Shown here: one piece after another, positions 1 through 9,493 of the stretch
Layout: every line of letters begins with the position of its first letter
Position numbering within the stretch: the first letter of the stretch is position 1
NCBI RefSeq assembly: GCF_031181385.1
Contig: NZ_JAPSKV010000001.1
Coordinates: 310,001-374,000 of the forward strand
Direction of reading: 5' to 3'
Length of the DNA: 64,000 nucleotides
DNA from: Fredinandcohnia onubensis
GTDB lineage: Bacteria > Bacillota > Bacilli > Bacillales > Bacillaceae_L
Translations under genes and position numbers: made by a program
The notes under the pieces: generated by a model
The model's input: only the letters and a program-made list of their open reading frames with translations
Told to the model about the DNA's origin: nothing
Databases searched by the model: none

Positions 1-656
1 CAAGAAACAGTCGGTTTTTCAGATTGCTTGTTGATTCTGTTTTTTTTTCAAGGACTGATATTAAGTGCTTTTGGACCAACACATCACACATGTCCTGAAT
101 GGGGAAAACTTCCTTTGATTTTAAATCAAGTTTGTTAAATCGGTAACGAAGTTGGAAATCTAAAGTACGTATGCATATTGAATATAGTGACTATCTCATA
201 GGAAAGACGCCTCATATGGATGGTTTTATAGGTTAGTTGTATTCAAGTATCATCGTTATGAATATTTCACTCGAATAGAGCCATCTTCACGGATAAATTG
301 AACCAGCGTCATGGAAAAAGAAGCACTAGCATGAATATTGAATCATATAAAAGTTTGTCCACCACCATTGACTTTACATTTTGTCCGTGTAGTGGTACTA
401 ATGCAGATAAGCTTAAATAAAGCCTATTAGCTCACCTGCAATAAATAGTAACACGGATAAACCGATTCTAAATATTCGCTGGCGTGGCCCCGTCCACTAC
501 TAAGAATCGGGCGTTAAAGTCAATGGCAAGCAATTTCGCTATGGCTATTTCTAACACCGATATAGTCTGCTTTTCCGTGACAAGTGCTCATTTTGTCCAA
601 GAAAGTGGTTCTTTTCAAACGAAATATTCATTGTTAAGACTGGAGTTTGTAATAGT
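1..656. other. No intact gene; decayed sequence upstream of the sugar operon
   Basis: No reading frame here has a good start, ribosome site and recognisable product. Stops are frequent in all frames. The only protein-like stretch is the short minus-strand remnant at 474-592. The region may be the decayed edge of an accessory insertion. No convincing promoter for the downstream operon could be fixed, so the operon may also be transcribed from outside the window. Confidence 0.5.
474..592 (-). pseudogene. Possible GNAT acetyltransferase remnant
   Basis: A minus-strand frame of about 34 codons reads SVLEIAIAKLLAIDF then ARFLVVD, which resembles the stretch after the acetyl-CoA loop of GNAT acetyltransferases (helix, then a FLVVDA-type strand). 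It has no start codon in frame, is closed by stops on both sides and has no recognisable N- or C-terminal parts. This is a weak call based on one short resemblance. An unrelated chance frame remains possible. Confidence 0.2.
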
Positions 657-1940
657 ATGTATAAAATTAGAAATTTTTTCAAGACTTCATTATTTAAATC
701 ATCTTTCATTTATACCCTAACTAACGTTATTAATGCTGCTATTCCATTTCTAATGATGCCGGTACTTACTAGATATCTTAATCCAAGTGACTATGGCATT
801 TTAGCTATGTTTGGGATTTTATTAAGTTTGGTTACACCGTTTACAGGTTTAAGTACGACAGGAGCAATTGCAAGGCAGTATTATGATAAGGATAGAATAG
901 ACATACCAATATATGTTACTAATTCTTTATTTATACTAATTAGTAGCTCAACAATAGTAGGAATAATATTTTACTTTCTTGCTGAACCTATCAGCAATAT
1001 ATCATCATTTCCAGTACAGTGGATGTGGGCAATTATTATTGTTTCAGCAACAGGGTTTGTTCATCAAATAATTCTAACATTATGGCAAATTAGTGTAAAA
1101 CCTGTTTCCTATAGCATATTTCAGGTTTCTCGAACAGTTGTAAATGTGGGGCTAAGTATTTGGTTTGTGGTTGGATTAGGGCTAGCTTGGCAAGGGCAAA
1201 TTCAGGCTCAAATTATTGTATCAATATTATTTTCTTTAATTAGCGTTCTGATTTTATTAAAAAATAGATGGTTGAAGTTTAAATTTAATAAGTCCTATAT
1301 AAAGAGTGCTCTTAGCTTTGGCGTTCCCCTTCTACCACATTCATTAAGTGGTACTATGAAGACAATAGTCGATAGATTTTTCATTACTAATTTGGTTGGT
1401 TTGACAGATACTGGGATTTATTCGGTTGGCTTTCAGATAGGCAGTATAATTAGTATTCTAGGGGGATCTTTTAATCAAGCATTTGTACCTTGGTTATATG
1501 AAAGATTAGAGAGGGATAGCTATAATGATAAGGTGAAAATAGTAAAATTCACTTATATTTATTTTATTGCGATTATTACTATGGCATTAGGGGTAGGTAT
1601 TATTGCATCTTGGTTTTTTCCAGTTTTTTTGGGACCAAAATTTATAGGTGCTTCTACTTATGTTATTTGGATTTCTTTAGGTTTCGCTTTTGCGGGTATG
1701 TACATGATGGTAGTCAATTACATTTTCTTCGTTAAGAAAACTTATATATTGGCATGGGTTACCTTTTCGGTTGCTTTGGTTAGTATAATAGTAAATTACT
1801 TTTTAATAAAAAGTATAGGGACTATAGGGGCAGCATACACTTTCGCAGGTATGAATATAGTTCAATTTTTATTAGTATGGTTATTGTCTAATCGAGTGTA
1901 TCCAATGCCTTGGAATGTATTCAATAAAAAAACAACGTAA
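657..1940 (+). CDS. Polysaccharide flippase (Wzx-like, MOP superfamily)
   Basis: The 427-residue product is a polytopic membrane protein with about 12 to 14 hydrophobic segments along its whole length and basic inter-helix loops. Its N-terminus (SFIYTLTNVINAAIPFLMMP) has the typical opening of oligosaccharide flippases, followed by LTRYLNPSDYG, the conserved family loop. Such proteins move lipid-linked glycan units across the cytoplasmic membrane. It is the first gene of the legionaminic acid operon, 53 bases before legB, so it probably exports a glycan containing that sugar, for capsule, S-layer or cell-wall polymer. A GGAG ribosome site lies about 11 bases before the ATG. The family is secure; the substrate is inferred from context. 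Confidence 0.85.
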   Translation: MYKIRNFFKTSLFKSSFIYTLTNVINAAIPFLMMPVLTRYLNPSDYGILAMFGILLSLVTPFTGLSTTGAIARQYYDKDRIDIPIYVTNSLFILISSSTIVGIIFYFLAEPISNISSFPVQWMWAIIIVSATGFVHQIILTLWQISVKPVSYSIFQVSRTVVNVGLSIWFVVGLGLAWQGQIQAQIIVSILFSLISVLILLKNRWLKFKFNKSYIKSALSFGVPLLPHSLSGTMKTIVDRFFITNLVGLTDTGIYSVGFQIGSIISILGGSFNQAFVPWLYERLERDSYNDKVKIVKFTYIYFIAIITMALGVGIIASWFFPVFLGPKFIGASTYVIWISLGFAFAGMYMMVVNYIFFVKKTYILAWVTFSVALVSIIVNYFLIKSIGTIGAAYTFAGMNIVQFLLVWLLSNRVYPMPWNVFNKKTT

Positions 1941-1993
1941 TATATTAGTTGTTCATAAATTACTTATAAATTATAAAAGGAGTATGACTCTAT

Positions 1994-2974
1994 ATGAAAC
2001 GAGTACTTATTACAGGGGCCGATGGTTTCATCGGTAGCCATTTAACCGAAGAATTAGTGAAGAAAGGCCACAGTGTTAAAGCATTTGCATATTATAACTC
2101 ATTTAATTCTTGGGGTTGGTTAGATACAATCTCTAAAGAGATTATGAATGAGGTTGAAGTGTTTACTGGGGATATAAGAGACCCTAATGGTGTAAGAGAG
2201 GCGATGAAGGGAGTGGAAGAAGTATATCATCTAGCAGCTCTTATCGCTATTCCATTTAGCTACCATTCTCCAGATACTTATGTGGATACCAACATTAAGG
2301 GTACACTAAATGTTTTGCAGGGAGCGAGAGAATTAGAAATTTCTAGATTACTTATTACATCAACATCAGAAGTATATGGAACTGCGCAATATGTCCCAAT
2401 TGATGAAAATCATCCATATCAAGGACAATCACCATATTCTGCTACAAAAATAGGTGCAGATCGATTAGCAGAATCTTTTTATAGAAGCTTTAACATGCCG
2501 ATTACAATAGTAAGACCATTTAATACTTATGGACCACGTCAATCTGCACGAGCCGTGATACCAACTATTATTACCCAATTACTTGCAGGAAATAAAGAAA
2601 TTGAACTTGGCTCATTAACTCCAACTAGAGATTTTAACTTTGTAAAAGATACGGCTAATGGCTTTATTGAAATTGCAAAATCAGAAAAAACAATTGGTGA
2701 AGAAATTAATATAGCTACACAACAGGAGATATCAATAGGTCAACTTGCAGAAGAACTAATTAGACAAATTAATCCTAATGCAAAAATTGTATGTGATGAA
2801 CAACGCTTACGGCCAGAAAATAGTGAGGTAAACAGATTGTTAGGATCTAACGAGAAAATCAAACGCCTGACAAATTGGACACCACAATATACTTTTGAAC
2901 AAGGTCTTGCCAAAACGATTGAATTTTTTAAACATAATCTAGATAAATACAAAACAGATATTTATAACATATAG
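1994..2974 (+). CDS. legB: NAD-dependent NDP-HexNAc 4,6-dehydratase, LegB-type
   Basis: The 326-residue extended SDR enzyme has the nucleotide-binding motif GADGFIG at residues 8-14 and a catalytic YSATK motif (Tyr148, Lys152). The N-terminal stretch AYYNSFNSWGWLD is characteristic of LegB-type dehydratases, which convert an NDP-GlcNAc into the 4-keto-6-deoxy sugar, the first committed step towards legionaminic acid. It follows the flippase and precedes the matching aminotransferase by 12 bases. The ribosome site AAAGGAG lies before the ATG. The name rests on motif recognition plus the complete leg gene order downstream. Whether the carrier is UDP or GDP cannot be read from the sequence. Confidence 0.85.
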   Translation: MKRVLITGADGFIGSHLTEELVKKGHSVKAFAYYNSFNSWGWLDTISKEIMNEVEVFTGDIRDPNGVREAMKGVEEVYHLAALIAIPFSYHSPDTYVDTNIKGTLNVLQGARELEISRLLITSTSEVYGTAQYVPIDENHPYQGQSPYSATKIGADRLAESFYRSFNMPITIVRPFNTYGPRQSARAVIPTIITQLLAGNKEIELGSLTPTRDFNFVKDTANGFIEIAKSEKTIGEEINIATQQEISIGQLAEELIRQINPNAKIVCDEQRLRPENSEVNRLLGSNEKIKRLTNWTPQYTFEQGLAKTIEFFKHNLDKYKTDIYNI

Positions 2975-2986
2975 GAGCGGGAACAT

Positions 2987-4162
2987 ATGAGCCAAAAATT
3001 TATCCCTCTATCTGTACCAAATCTAAAGGGAAAAGAATTAGAGTATGTAACTCACGCTGTGGAGACAGAATGGGTATCAACAGGTGGACCCTATGTAAAT
3101 GAATTTGAAGAGAAAACTGCTAAATATGTGAAAGCTAATGGTGCTGTATCTGTTCAAAACGGTACTTCTGGCTTGCATATAGCACTAAAGGTTTGTGGTG
3201 TAACTAGGAATGACGAGGTGATTGTGCCAACTTTAACATTTATAGCGGCAGTGAATCCAGTCAAATATATTGGTGCAGAACCTATATTTATGGATTGTGA
3301 TGACTCTCTTTGCATGGATGCAGACAAACTTATAGAATTTTGTCAGGAACAATGCAGTTTTATTGATGGAAAGCTTATCAATAATATGACGAAAAAACAT
3401 ATTAAAGCAGTTATTGTAGTTCACGTATTTGGTAATATGGCTGATATGGAAAAAATAATGAAAACTGCAACTATATTTAATCTTAAAGTTATTGAAGATG
3501 CTACAGAGGCCATTGGAACATATTACACTGAAGGACAATATCAGAATAAATTTGCTGGGACGATAGGTACAGTGGGTGTTTATTCCTTCAATGGAAATAA
3601 GATCATGACCACCGGAGGCGGTGGGATGATTGTTTCTAATGATGAAGAGTTATTAAGAAGTGCAAAGCATCTTACAACCCAGGCTAAAAGCGATGAGCTG
3701 TATTATACACATGATGAAATTGGTTATAACTATCGTATGACAAATCTTCAGGCTGCACTTGGATTAGCACAGTTAGAGCAACTGGAGAAGTTCATTCAAA
3801 CAAAGGCAGATAATTATAAACAATACAAAGAAATGATAAAAGTAGTACCAGGACTTTCGATTCTGGATTTCAATAAAGATATAAGAAGTAATCATTGGTT
3901 CTACGCTTTATATGTTGACGAAAATTATCTGTTGAATAAAGACGAGATTATTACCTATTTAGCGACAAAGAAGGTTCAAGTAAGACCAATTTGGGGCTTA
4001 ATTAGTGAACAGAAACCTTATTTAGGCAGTCAGACATACAAAATAGAAAAAGCTAAGACCTACTTAAAACATGTTGTGAATATTCCATGCAGTTCTAATT
4101 TAAGCATTGATGAGGTTCGATATGTTGTAGATTGCTTAAAGAATCCAGAAATTAAACATTAA
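2987..4162 (+). CDS. legC: PLP-dependent sugar aminotransferase, LegC-type
   Basis: This 391-residue protein belongs to the DegT/DnrJ/EryC1 fold-type I aminotransferases. The PLP-binding lysine is Lys205 in SFNGNKIMTTGGGG, and the early motif VETEWVSTGGPYVNEFE is typical of the nonulosonate branch. It should aminate C4 of the 4-keto-6-deoxy sugar made by the preceding gene, giving the 4-amino-4,6-dideoxy intermediate. That amine would normally be acetylated by LegH, for which no gene is seen in the operon. The ribosome site GGAGCGGG precedes the ATG. Family and role are well supported by sequence and position. Confidence 0.87.
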   Translation: MSQKFIPLSVPNLKGKELEYVTHAVETEWVSTGGPYVNEFEEKTAKYVKANGAVSVQNGTSGLHIALKVCGVTRNDEVIVPTLTFIAAVNPVKYIGAEPIFMDCDDSLCMDADKLIEFCQEQCSFIDGKLINNMTKKHIKAVIVVHVFGNMADMEKIMKTATIFNLKVIEDATEAIGTYYTEGQYQNKFAGTIGTVGVYSFNGNKIMTTGGGGMIVSNDEELLRSAKHLTTQAKSDELYYTHDEIGYNYRMTNLQAALGLAQLEQLEKFIQTKADNYKQYKEMIKVVPGLSILDFNKDIRSNHWFYALYVDENYLLNKDEIITYLATKKVQVRPIWGLISEQKPYLGSQTYKIEKAKTYLKHVVNIPCSSNLSIDEVRYVVDCLKNPEIKH

Positions 4163-4186
4163 TAGTTTTGTTAAGAGGTGGATAGG

Positions 4187-5233
4187 TTGGATGTTAAGGA
4201 CTTTTTAATTGAGGAAGAAGCCACAATGTTAGAAGCAATGGAATTGCTAGATAGAGTAGCCAAGAAAGTTCTGTTTGTTGTGAGACAAGGACAATTTGTT
4301 GCAGCAATTACTGATGGAGATATAAGAAGATGGATCCTAAAAAAGGGTAATCTCGATGCAAAAGTAAAAGAAATTGCCAACTACAATCCTAAATTTATTA
4401 ATGAAAAAGATAAGATGTCTGCAAAAGAAATAATGCGTGAGCTTTCTATTGAGGCTTTACCTGTTCTTAACGAGGACAAAGATATTGTATCTGTAGTGTT
4501 TTGGAATGACGACGAAATTCAACAGTCCAAAGACCTTTATATTCCTGTTGTGATTATGGCGGGCGGATTAGGGACAAGATTATATCCTTACACAAAAATT
4601 CTCCCAAAACCGTTGATACCTATTGGGGAGTTACCAATTGTAGAACATATTATTAATCGGTTTAACGAATATGGAGCAGATCAATTCTTTCTAATTGTAA
4701 ATCATAAAAAGAATATGATTAAAGCATATTTCAACGAGATTGAGAAAAATTATGAGGTGAATTATGCTGATGAAGATCTGCCGTTAGGTACGGGTGGGGG
4801 GTTAAGCTTACTGAAAGGAAAGATTAATTCCACATTTATCTTAACAAATTGCGATATTCTTATTGAAGAAGATTATGAAAAGATTTATGACTACCATAAA
4901 AAAGAAAACAATCTAGTAACGATGGTATGTTCGCTTAAAAATGTAAGAATACCGTATGGTGTTATTGAAATAAGTGAAAATGGTGAAATAGAGTCAATGA
5001 AAGAAAAACCCGAGTTGTCTTTCTTTACTAATACTGGAATGTATATCGTTGAGTCAAGAGTGATTGAAGAGCTTGAGGAAAATAAGTCTGTAGGGTTCCC
5101 AGATATAATTGAGAAATATAAGCAAGTTGGTGAAAGAATAGGCGTCTATCCAATTAGTGAAAATTCATGGCATGATATGGGGCAGTTGGATGAAATGGAA
5201 AAAATGAGAAGAAAGATAGAAAAAGATCAATAA
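4187..5233 (+). CDS. CBS-domain nucleotidyltransferase, PtmE-like
   Basis: Residues 1 to about 120 form a pair of CBS domains (for example AAITDGDIRRWILKKG). The rest is a sugar-phosphate nucleotidyltransferase with the signature VIMAGGLGTRLYPYTK followed by LPKPLIPIG. The same architecture occurs in Campylobacter PtmE, which activates glucosamine phosphate as a GDP sugar for legionaminic acid. Here it probably supplies the nucleotide sugar used by LegB. The TTG at 4187 is preferred because AAGAGG lies 8 bases upstream; an upstream GTG at 4178 overlaps that site. The CBS domains suggest control by adenine nucleotides, but this is family knowledge only. Confidence 0.8.
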   Translation: MDVKDFLIEEEATMLEAMELLDRVAKKVLFVVRQGQFVAAITDGDIRRWILKKGNLDAKVKEIANYNPKFINEKDKMSAKEIMRELSIEALPVLNEDKDIVSVVFWNDDEIQQSKDLYIPVVIMAGGLGTRLYPYTKILPKPLIPIGELPIVEHIINRFNEYGADQFFLIVNHKKNMIKAYFNEIEKNYEVNYADEDLPLGTGGGLSLLKGKINSTFILTNCDILIEEDYEKIYDYHKKENNLVTMVCSLKNVRIPYGVIEISENGEIESMKEKPELSFFTNTGMYIVESRVIEELEENKSVGFPDIIEKYKQVGERIGVYPISENSWHDMGQLDEMEKMRRKIEKDQ

Positions 5234-5269
5234 AAAATCATCTCATGAATTAAAGGGGATAGAATCGAA

Positions 5270-6565
5270 ATGAAAAAAAAAGTATTAGTATATCCATGTG
5301 GAACAGAGATTGGATTGGAAATATATAGAGCTGTCAAGAACTCTATTCACTATGAATTAATTGGGGGTTCTTGTTCTTATGATCATGGTAGATTTGTGTA
5401 CGAAAAACATATTGATAATTTACCATTTATAACAGATAGCAGTGGTATAGAAGAGATAAAAGAGTTCAATAAAATGATAAAAGCTCATAATATTGATTAC
5501 ATTTTTCCGGCAATGGATGGAGTATTATTTAAGTTTGCTGAGTTAAGGGAATATTTTGATTGTAATATAATTGCTCCTTCGTTAGAAACTACTAAAATTA
5601 CACGATCTAAAAAGCTGACTTACAACTTGTTTCAAGGAGTACTCACAGTACCCAAAATGTATGATATGTATGATTCAAGTCTTGAATTTCCATTATTTAT
5701 TAAACCAGATGTAGGGCAAGGATCTAGGGGAGCAGTTAAGATAAATTCTAGAGAAGAATTGGACTACCATTTAGAAAAAGGTAAGAGTAAAGATCATCTT
5801 TTATTAGAGTATTTACCTGGAGAAGAATATACAATTGATTGCTTTACAAATAGCAATGGGGATTTAGTTTATGTTGGTGGAAGAGGAAGAAATCGCGTTA
5901 AGAATGGAATTAGTGTCAACGCAGTGAGAGAAGACGATCTAGAGTTTCAAAGGATAGCTGAAATTATAAACTCAAGATTAAATCAAAGAGGTGGATGGTT
6001 TTTCCAACTTAAAAAGAACTCAAATGGAGAGTATTCTTTGCTAGAAGTTGCATCAAGAATTGCAGGTACATCAGCTTATACTAGAAACTTAGGAGTAAAT
6101 TTACCTTTACTAACCCTTCATTTATATAATGGAAATAAAATTGACTCTATAATTATTAACGACTACAGCCTAGAGCTAGATCGAGCCTTATATAACAAAT
6201 TCACGAGCAATATAACATATAATCGTGTTTATTTAGATTACGACGATACATTAATTGTGAATGGTAAAGTTAATACACAATTAATTGCCTTTCTATATCA
6301 ATGCATTAATGAAGGAGTACCTATTACCTTACTTACGAGACATAAGGGAAGTTTAACTGAACACCTAAATGACAACCGATTGCTTAACATTTTTGATGAA
6401 ATTGTTCACTTAGAACCAGAAGAAGCAAAATCAAGTTATGTTAGAGAAAGAAGATCGATTTTTATAGACGATTCTTATGGTGAGAGGGCAGAGGTAAAAG
6501 AAAAGCTCGGTATTCATGTATTCGACACGCACATGATAGAGTGTTTGTTAAAAGAAGTAGGATAA
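5270..6565 (+). CDS. ATP-grasp ligase fused to HAD-like phosphatase domain
   Basis: Of 431 residues, roughly 1-310 form an ATP-grasp ligase: a glycine-rich loop PDVGQGSRGAVKI, LLLEYLPGEEYTIDCF and the metal-site segment LLEVASRIAGTS. Residues 320-431 look like a small HAD phosphohydrolase with DYDDT at 323-327, a motif II threonine in ITLLTRH and the acidic motif SIFIDDS. ATP-grasp enzymes join a carboxylate to an amine through an acyl phosphate. The gene lies between the activating enzyme and LegI, where a LegH acetyltransferase would be expected, so it may acylate the 4-amino sugar with an amino acid or other acid. Family calls are firm; substrate and HAD target are inference. Confidence 0.75.
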   Translation: MKKKVLVYPCGTEIGLEIYRAVKNSIHYELIGGSCSYDHGRFVYEKHIDNLPFITDSSGIEEIKEFNKMIKAHNIDYIFPAMDGVLFKFAELREYFDCNIIAPSLETTKITRSKKLTYNLFQGVLTVPKMYDMYDSSLEFPLFIKPDVGQGSRGAVKINSREELDYHLEKGKSKDHLLLEYLPGEEYTIDCFTNSNGDLVYVGGRGRNRVKNGISVNAVREDDLEFQRIAEIINSRLNQRGGWFFQLKKNSNGEYSLLEVASRIAGTSAYTRNLGVNLPLLTLHLYNGNKIDSIIINDYSLELDRALYNKFTSNITYNRVYLDYDDTLIVNGKVNTQLIAFLYQCINEGVPITLLTRHKGSLTEHLNDNRLLNIFDEIVHLEPEEAKSSYVRERRSIFIDDSYGERAEVKEKLGIHVFDTHMIECLLKEVG

Positions 6566-6579
6566 GGAGTTAAGAAAAT

Positions 6580-7581
6580 ATGAAAAAACGAGTATTTATT
6601 ATAGCTGAAGCAGGAGTTAATCATAATGGGAGCATGGATAATGCTAGAAAATTAATTATTGAAGCTAAAAAGGCTGGGGCGGATGCAGTAAAGTTCCAAA
6701 CGTTTAAGTCAAATAAGGTTATATCCAAATTTGCTCAAAAGGCTGATTATCAAAAAGAAACAACAGGTAATAATGAAAGTCAGTTAGACATGGTGCGAAA
6801 GTTTGAACTTTCATATGAGGATTTTATTGAACTTAAAAAGTACTGCGAAGAATTAGGTATTATGTTTCTATCTACTCCGTTTGATTTAGAGAGCATTGAT
6901 TTCCTGAATAGTCTAGATATGCCACTATTTAAAATTCCATCAGGAGAAATCACAAATCTACCTTATTTGATAAAAATTGCTAAACTTAAAAAGAAAGTAA
7001 TTATGTCTACAGGAATGAGTACTACAAATGAGATAGAATTTGCAGTTGTAGTTTTAAGAAAACATGGGGTGGAAGACATTACAATTCTTCACTGTAACAC
7101 AGAGTATCCAACACCTTATGAAGATGTGAACCTTAAAGCAATGAACACACTAAAGGAAAAATTTAATGTAACAATTGGATATTCAGACCATACTTTAGGG
7201 ATTGAAGTGCCCATTGCTGCGACAGCCATGGGGGCAGAAGTAATTGAAAAACATTTTACATTAGATATCAATATGGAAGGGCCGGACCATAAAGCAAGTT
7301 TAGAGCCTAATCAATTAAAGCAGATGGTCGATTCTATAAGAAATATAGAAGCTGCTTTAGGTGATGGGCAGAAACAGCCGTCTAAATCTGAAATGAAAAA
7401 TATGGAAATTGCTCGCAAAAGTATAGTAGCTGCAACTGATATAAAAAAAGGTGAAATTTTTACTGAAGATAACCTCACTGTAAAAAGACCTGGAAATGGT
7501 GTTAGTCCAACAAAGTGGTTTGAAGTTATTGGTAAAACAGCTAACCGAGACTTTATAGAGGATGAACTGATAGAAATATGA
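6580..7581 (+). CDS. legI: N,N'-diacetyllegionaminate synthase (NeuB family)
   Basis: The 333-residue protein opens with IAEAGVNHNGSMDNA, the NeuB barrel signature. It continues with KFQTFK, STPFDLESIDFL and GYSDHTLG, and ends in a SAF/antifreeze-like domain (from about residue 275, starting near RKSIVAATDIKKG). The enzyme condenses phosphoenolpyruvate with a 2,4-diamido-2,4,6-trideoxyhexose to form the nine-carbon acid. The legionaminate rather than sialate assignment comes from legB and legC in the same operon. It overlaps the next gene by four bases (ATGA), implying translational coupling. Confidence 0.88.
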   Translation: MKKRVFIIAEAGVNHNGSMDNARKLIIEAKKAGADAVKFQTFKSNKVISKFAQKADYQKETTGNNESQLDMVRKFELSYEDFIELKKYCEELGIMFLSTPFDLESIDFLNSLDMPLFKIPSGEITNLPYLIKIAKLKKKVIMSTGMSTTNEIEFAVVVLRKHGVEDITILHCNTEYPTPYEDVNLKAMNTLKEKFNVTIGYSDHTLGIEVPIAATAMGAEVIEKHFTLDINMEGPDHKASLEPNQLKQMVDSIRNIEAALGDGQKQPSKSEMKNMEIARKSIVAATDIKKGEIFTEDNLTVKRPGNGVSPTKWFEVIGKTANRDFIEDELIEI

Positions 7582-8744
7582 AAAGGATAAGTATATTGAC
7601 TGCTACTAGGGCTGAATATGGTCTATTAAAACCAATAATAGAAAAATTAAATATTGTACCGGAATTCGATATACGCATAGTTGTTACAGGTGCACACTTA
7701 TCACCAGAATTTGGTTTAACTTATAAAGAAATTGAGCAGGATGGTCTTGAGATTGATAAAAAGGTTGAAATGCTACTAAGTGCTGATACACCTGGAGCAA
7801 TTTCTAAATCAATGGGTTTAGCAATGATCAGTTTTGCAGATTATTTTGAAGAATTGAAACCAGATTTGCTAATGGTACTTGGAGATAGATATGAGACTTT
7901 AGCTGTCTGCACAGTTGCAATGAATCTGAGAATTCCGATTGCTCATTTGTATGGTGGTGAAACCACAGAAGGTGCAGTTGATGAATCTATTCGTCATGCC
8001 ATTACAAAACTAAGTTATCTACACTTTACAAGTACAGAAGAATATCGGAAGCGTGTTATTCAATTGGGAGAACAACCAGATAGGGTATTGTGTGTTGGGG
8101 CTGTGGGTATAGAGAATATTCTTAATCAGGATTTAATGAGTAAGAGTGAGTTGGGGGAATCGATTGATTTCAACTTAAATCGGCCTTACGCCATTGTGAC
8201 TTTTCATCCAGTAACATTAGAAGATAATAGTTCAGCAGTTCAGTTCCAATCTTTACTAGAGGTATGTAAAAAATATCAAGATATAAATTTTATTTTTACA
8301 AAAGCAAATGCCGATGCAAATGGTCGAATAATTAATAAAATGATTGATGATTATGTATCGGAAAATGATAATGCTATAGCATTTACTTCTTTAGGCATGA
8401 AAAGATACTTAAGTGGACTAAAGCATTGTGCGATGGTTATTGGAAATTCATCAAGCGGCTTAGTAGAAGCGCCTAGTTTTGGTATTCCTACAATTAACAT
8501 AGGAGATCGTCAAAAAGGCAGACTTCAAGCAGATAGTGTGATTAATTGTGAGCCTTCATTTCAAGATATTGCAAGAGCAATGGTACTTGCTTTATCGGAT
8601 GAGTTTAAAAATAAAGCTAAGAATACAATAAATCCGTATGGTGATGGGAACACATCAGAGAAAATAGTAGCAGCAGTCATGGATTACCTATTAGTCGACA
8701 AAATTGAATTGAAGAAAAAATTCTACGATTTAGAGGTGAGGTAA
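7578..8744 (+). CDS. legG: Hydrolysing NDP-HexNAc 2-epimerase (NeuC/LegG family)
   Basis: This 388-residue GT-B fold epimerase begins ISILTATRAEYGLLKPII and contains LMVLGDRYETLA and the C-terminal nucleotide-binding segment VIGNSSSGLVEAPSFGIPTINIG, all typical of NeuC-type enzymes. It hydrolyses the NDP-2,4-diamido sugar and inverts C2, giving the free manno-configured substrate for LegI. It starts inside the legI stop codon (four-base overlap) and abuts legF, so the three are probably translated together. The legionaminate assignment is contextual; the family call is firm. Confidence 0.87.
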   Translation: MKRISILTATRAEYGLLKPIIEKLNIVPEFDIRIVVTGAHLSPEFGLTYKEIEQDGLEIDKKVEMLLSADTPGAISKSMGLAMISFADYFEELKPDLLMVLGDRYETLAVCTVAMNLRIPIAHLYGGETTEGAVDESIRHAITKLSYLHFTSTEEYRKRVIQLGEQPDRVLCVGAVGIENILNQDLMSKSELGESIDFNLNRPYAIVTFHPVTLEDNSSAVQFQSLLEVCKKYQDINFIFTKANADANGRIINKMIDDYVSENDNAIAFTSLGMKRYLSGLKHCAMVIGNSSSGLVEAPSFGIPTINIGDRQKGRLQADSVINCEPSFQDIARAMVLALSDEFKNKAKNTINPYGDGNTSEKIVAAVMDYLLVDKIELKKKFYDLEVR

Positions 8745-9440
8745 GTGCGTAATATAGCCATTATCCCAGCAAGAAGTGGATCTAAGGGTTTGAAGGATAA
8801 AAATATAAAACCTTTGAATGGGAAACCACTTATCGCCTATACAATCGAAGCTGCAAGAAACTCAAATTTATTTGATGAAATATTTGTATCAACTGATTAT
8901 AGTGAGTATGCGAGGATTGCAAGAGAATTTGGGGCTAGCGTTCCGTTTTTAAGGAGTGGAGAATTATCCACTGATACAGCATCATCTTGGGATGTTGTTA
9001 GAGATGCGTTATTAAATTTCAAGAAAATAGGAAAAGAATTTGACACAGTAGCTTTACTACAGCCTACTTCCCCACTTCGGAAATCACAGGATATTATTAA
9101 TGGGTATGATATGATGCAAAAGAAAAATGCAAAGGCTATTGTTTCTGTTTGTGAAGTTGACCATTCACCCTTGTGGTGTAATACATTACCTGAAGATAAT
9201 TCACTCGGAAACTTCCTAAACCAGGACTTGATAAATGTCCCTCGTCAAAGTTTACCCACGTATTATCGTATAAATGGTGCACTGTATATAGTAAATAGAG
9301 AATACTTAATGTCTACAGATAATATATATAATGAAAGTTGCTATGCTGTTGTTATGCCTAAAGAGAATTCTATTGATATTGATGATATAATAGACTTTAA
9401 AATATCAGAAGTATTAATTATGAATAGAGATAGTAAATAA
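8745..9440 (+). CDS. legF: CMP-legionaminate synthetase (NeuA family)
   Basis: The 231-residue cytidylyltransferase starts NIAIIPARSGSKGLKDKNIK, the CTP-binding P-loop-like motif of CMP-nonulosonate synthetases, and contains LLQPTSPLR and RINGALYIV. It activates the free nonulosonic acid as the CMP sugar for transfer. The GTG start directly follows the legG stop with no gap, and the ribosome site GAGGTGAGG lies in the end of legG. It is the last nonulosonate gene of the operon. No glycosyltransferase is present in the window, so the acceptor remains unknown. Confidence 0.87.
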   Translation: MRNIAIIPARSGSKGLKDKNIKPLNGKPLIAYTIEAARNSNLFDEIFVSTDYSEYARIAREFGASVPFLRSGELSTDTASSWDVVRDALLNFKKIGKEFDTVALLQPTSPLRKSQDIINGYDMMQKKNAKAIVSVCEVDHSPLWCNTLPEDNSLGNFLNQDLINVPRQSLPTYYRINGALYIVNREYLMSTDNIYNESCYAVVMPKENSIDIDDIIDFKISEVLIMNRDSK

Positions 9441-9493
9441 ATTTAAACATATCATTTTAATCAGTGGCTATGTGAAGCGAGGTGATAAATCCT

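Noticed and set aside
484-720. Plus-strand 78-codon frame before the flippase
   Set aside because: It overlaps the flippase start, has no ribosome site, and its opposite strand holds the more protein-like GNAT-type remnant.
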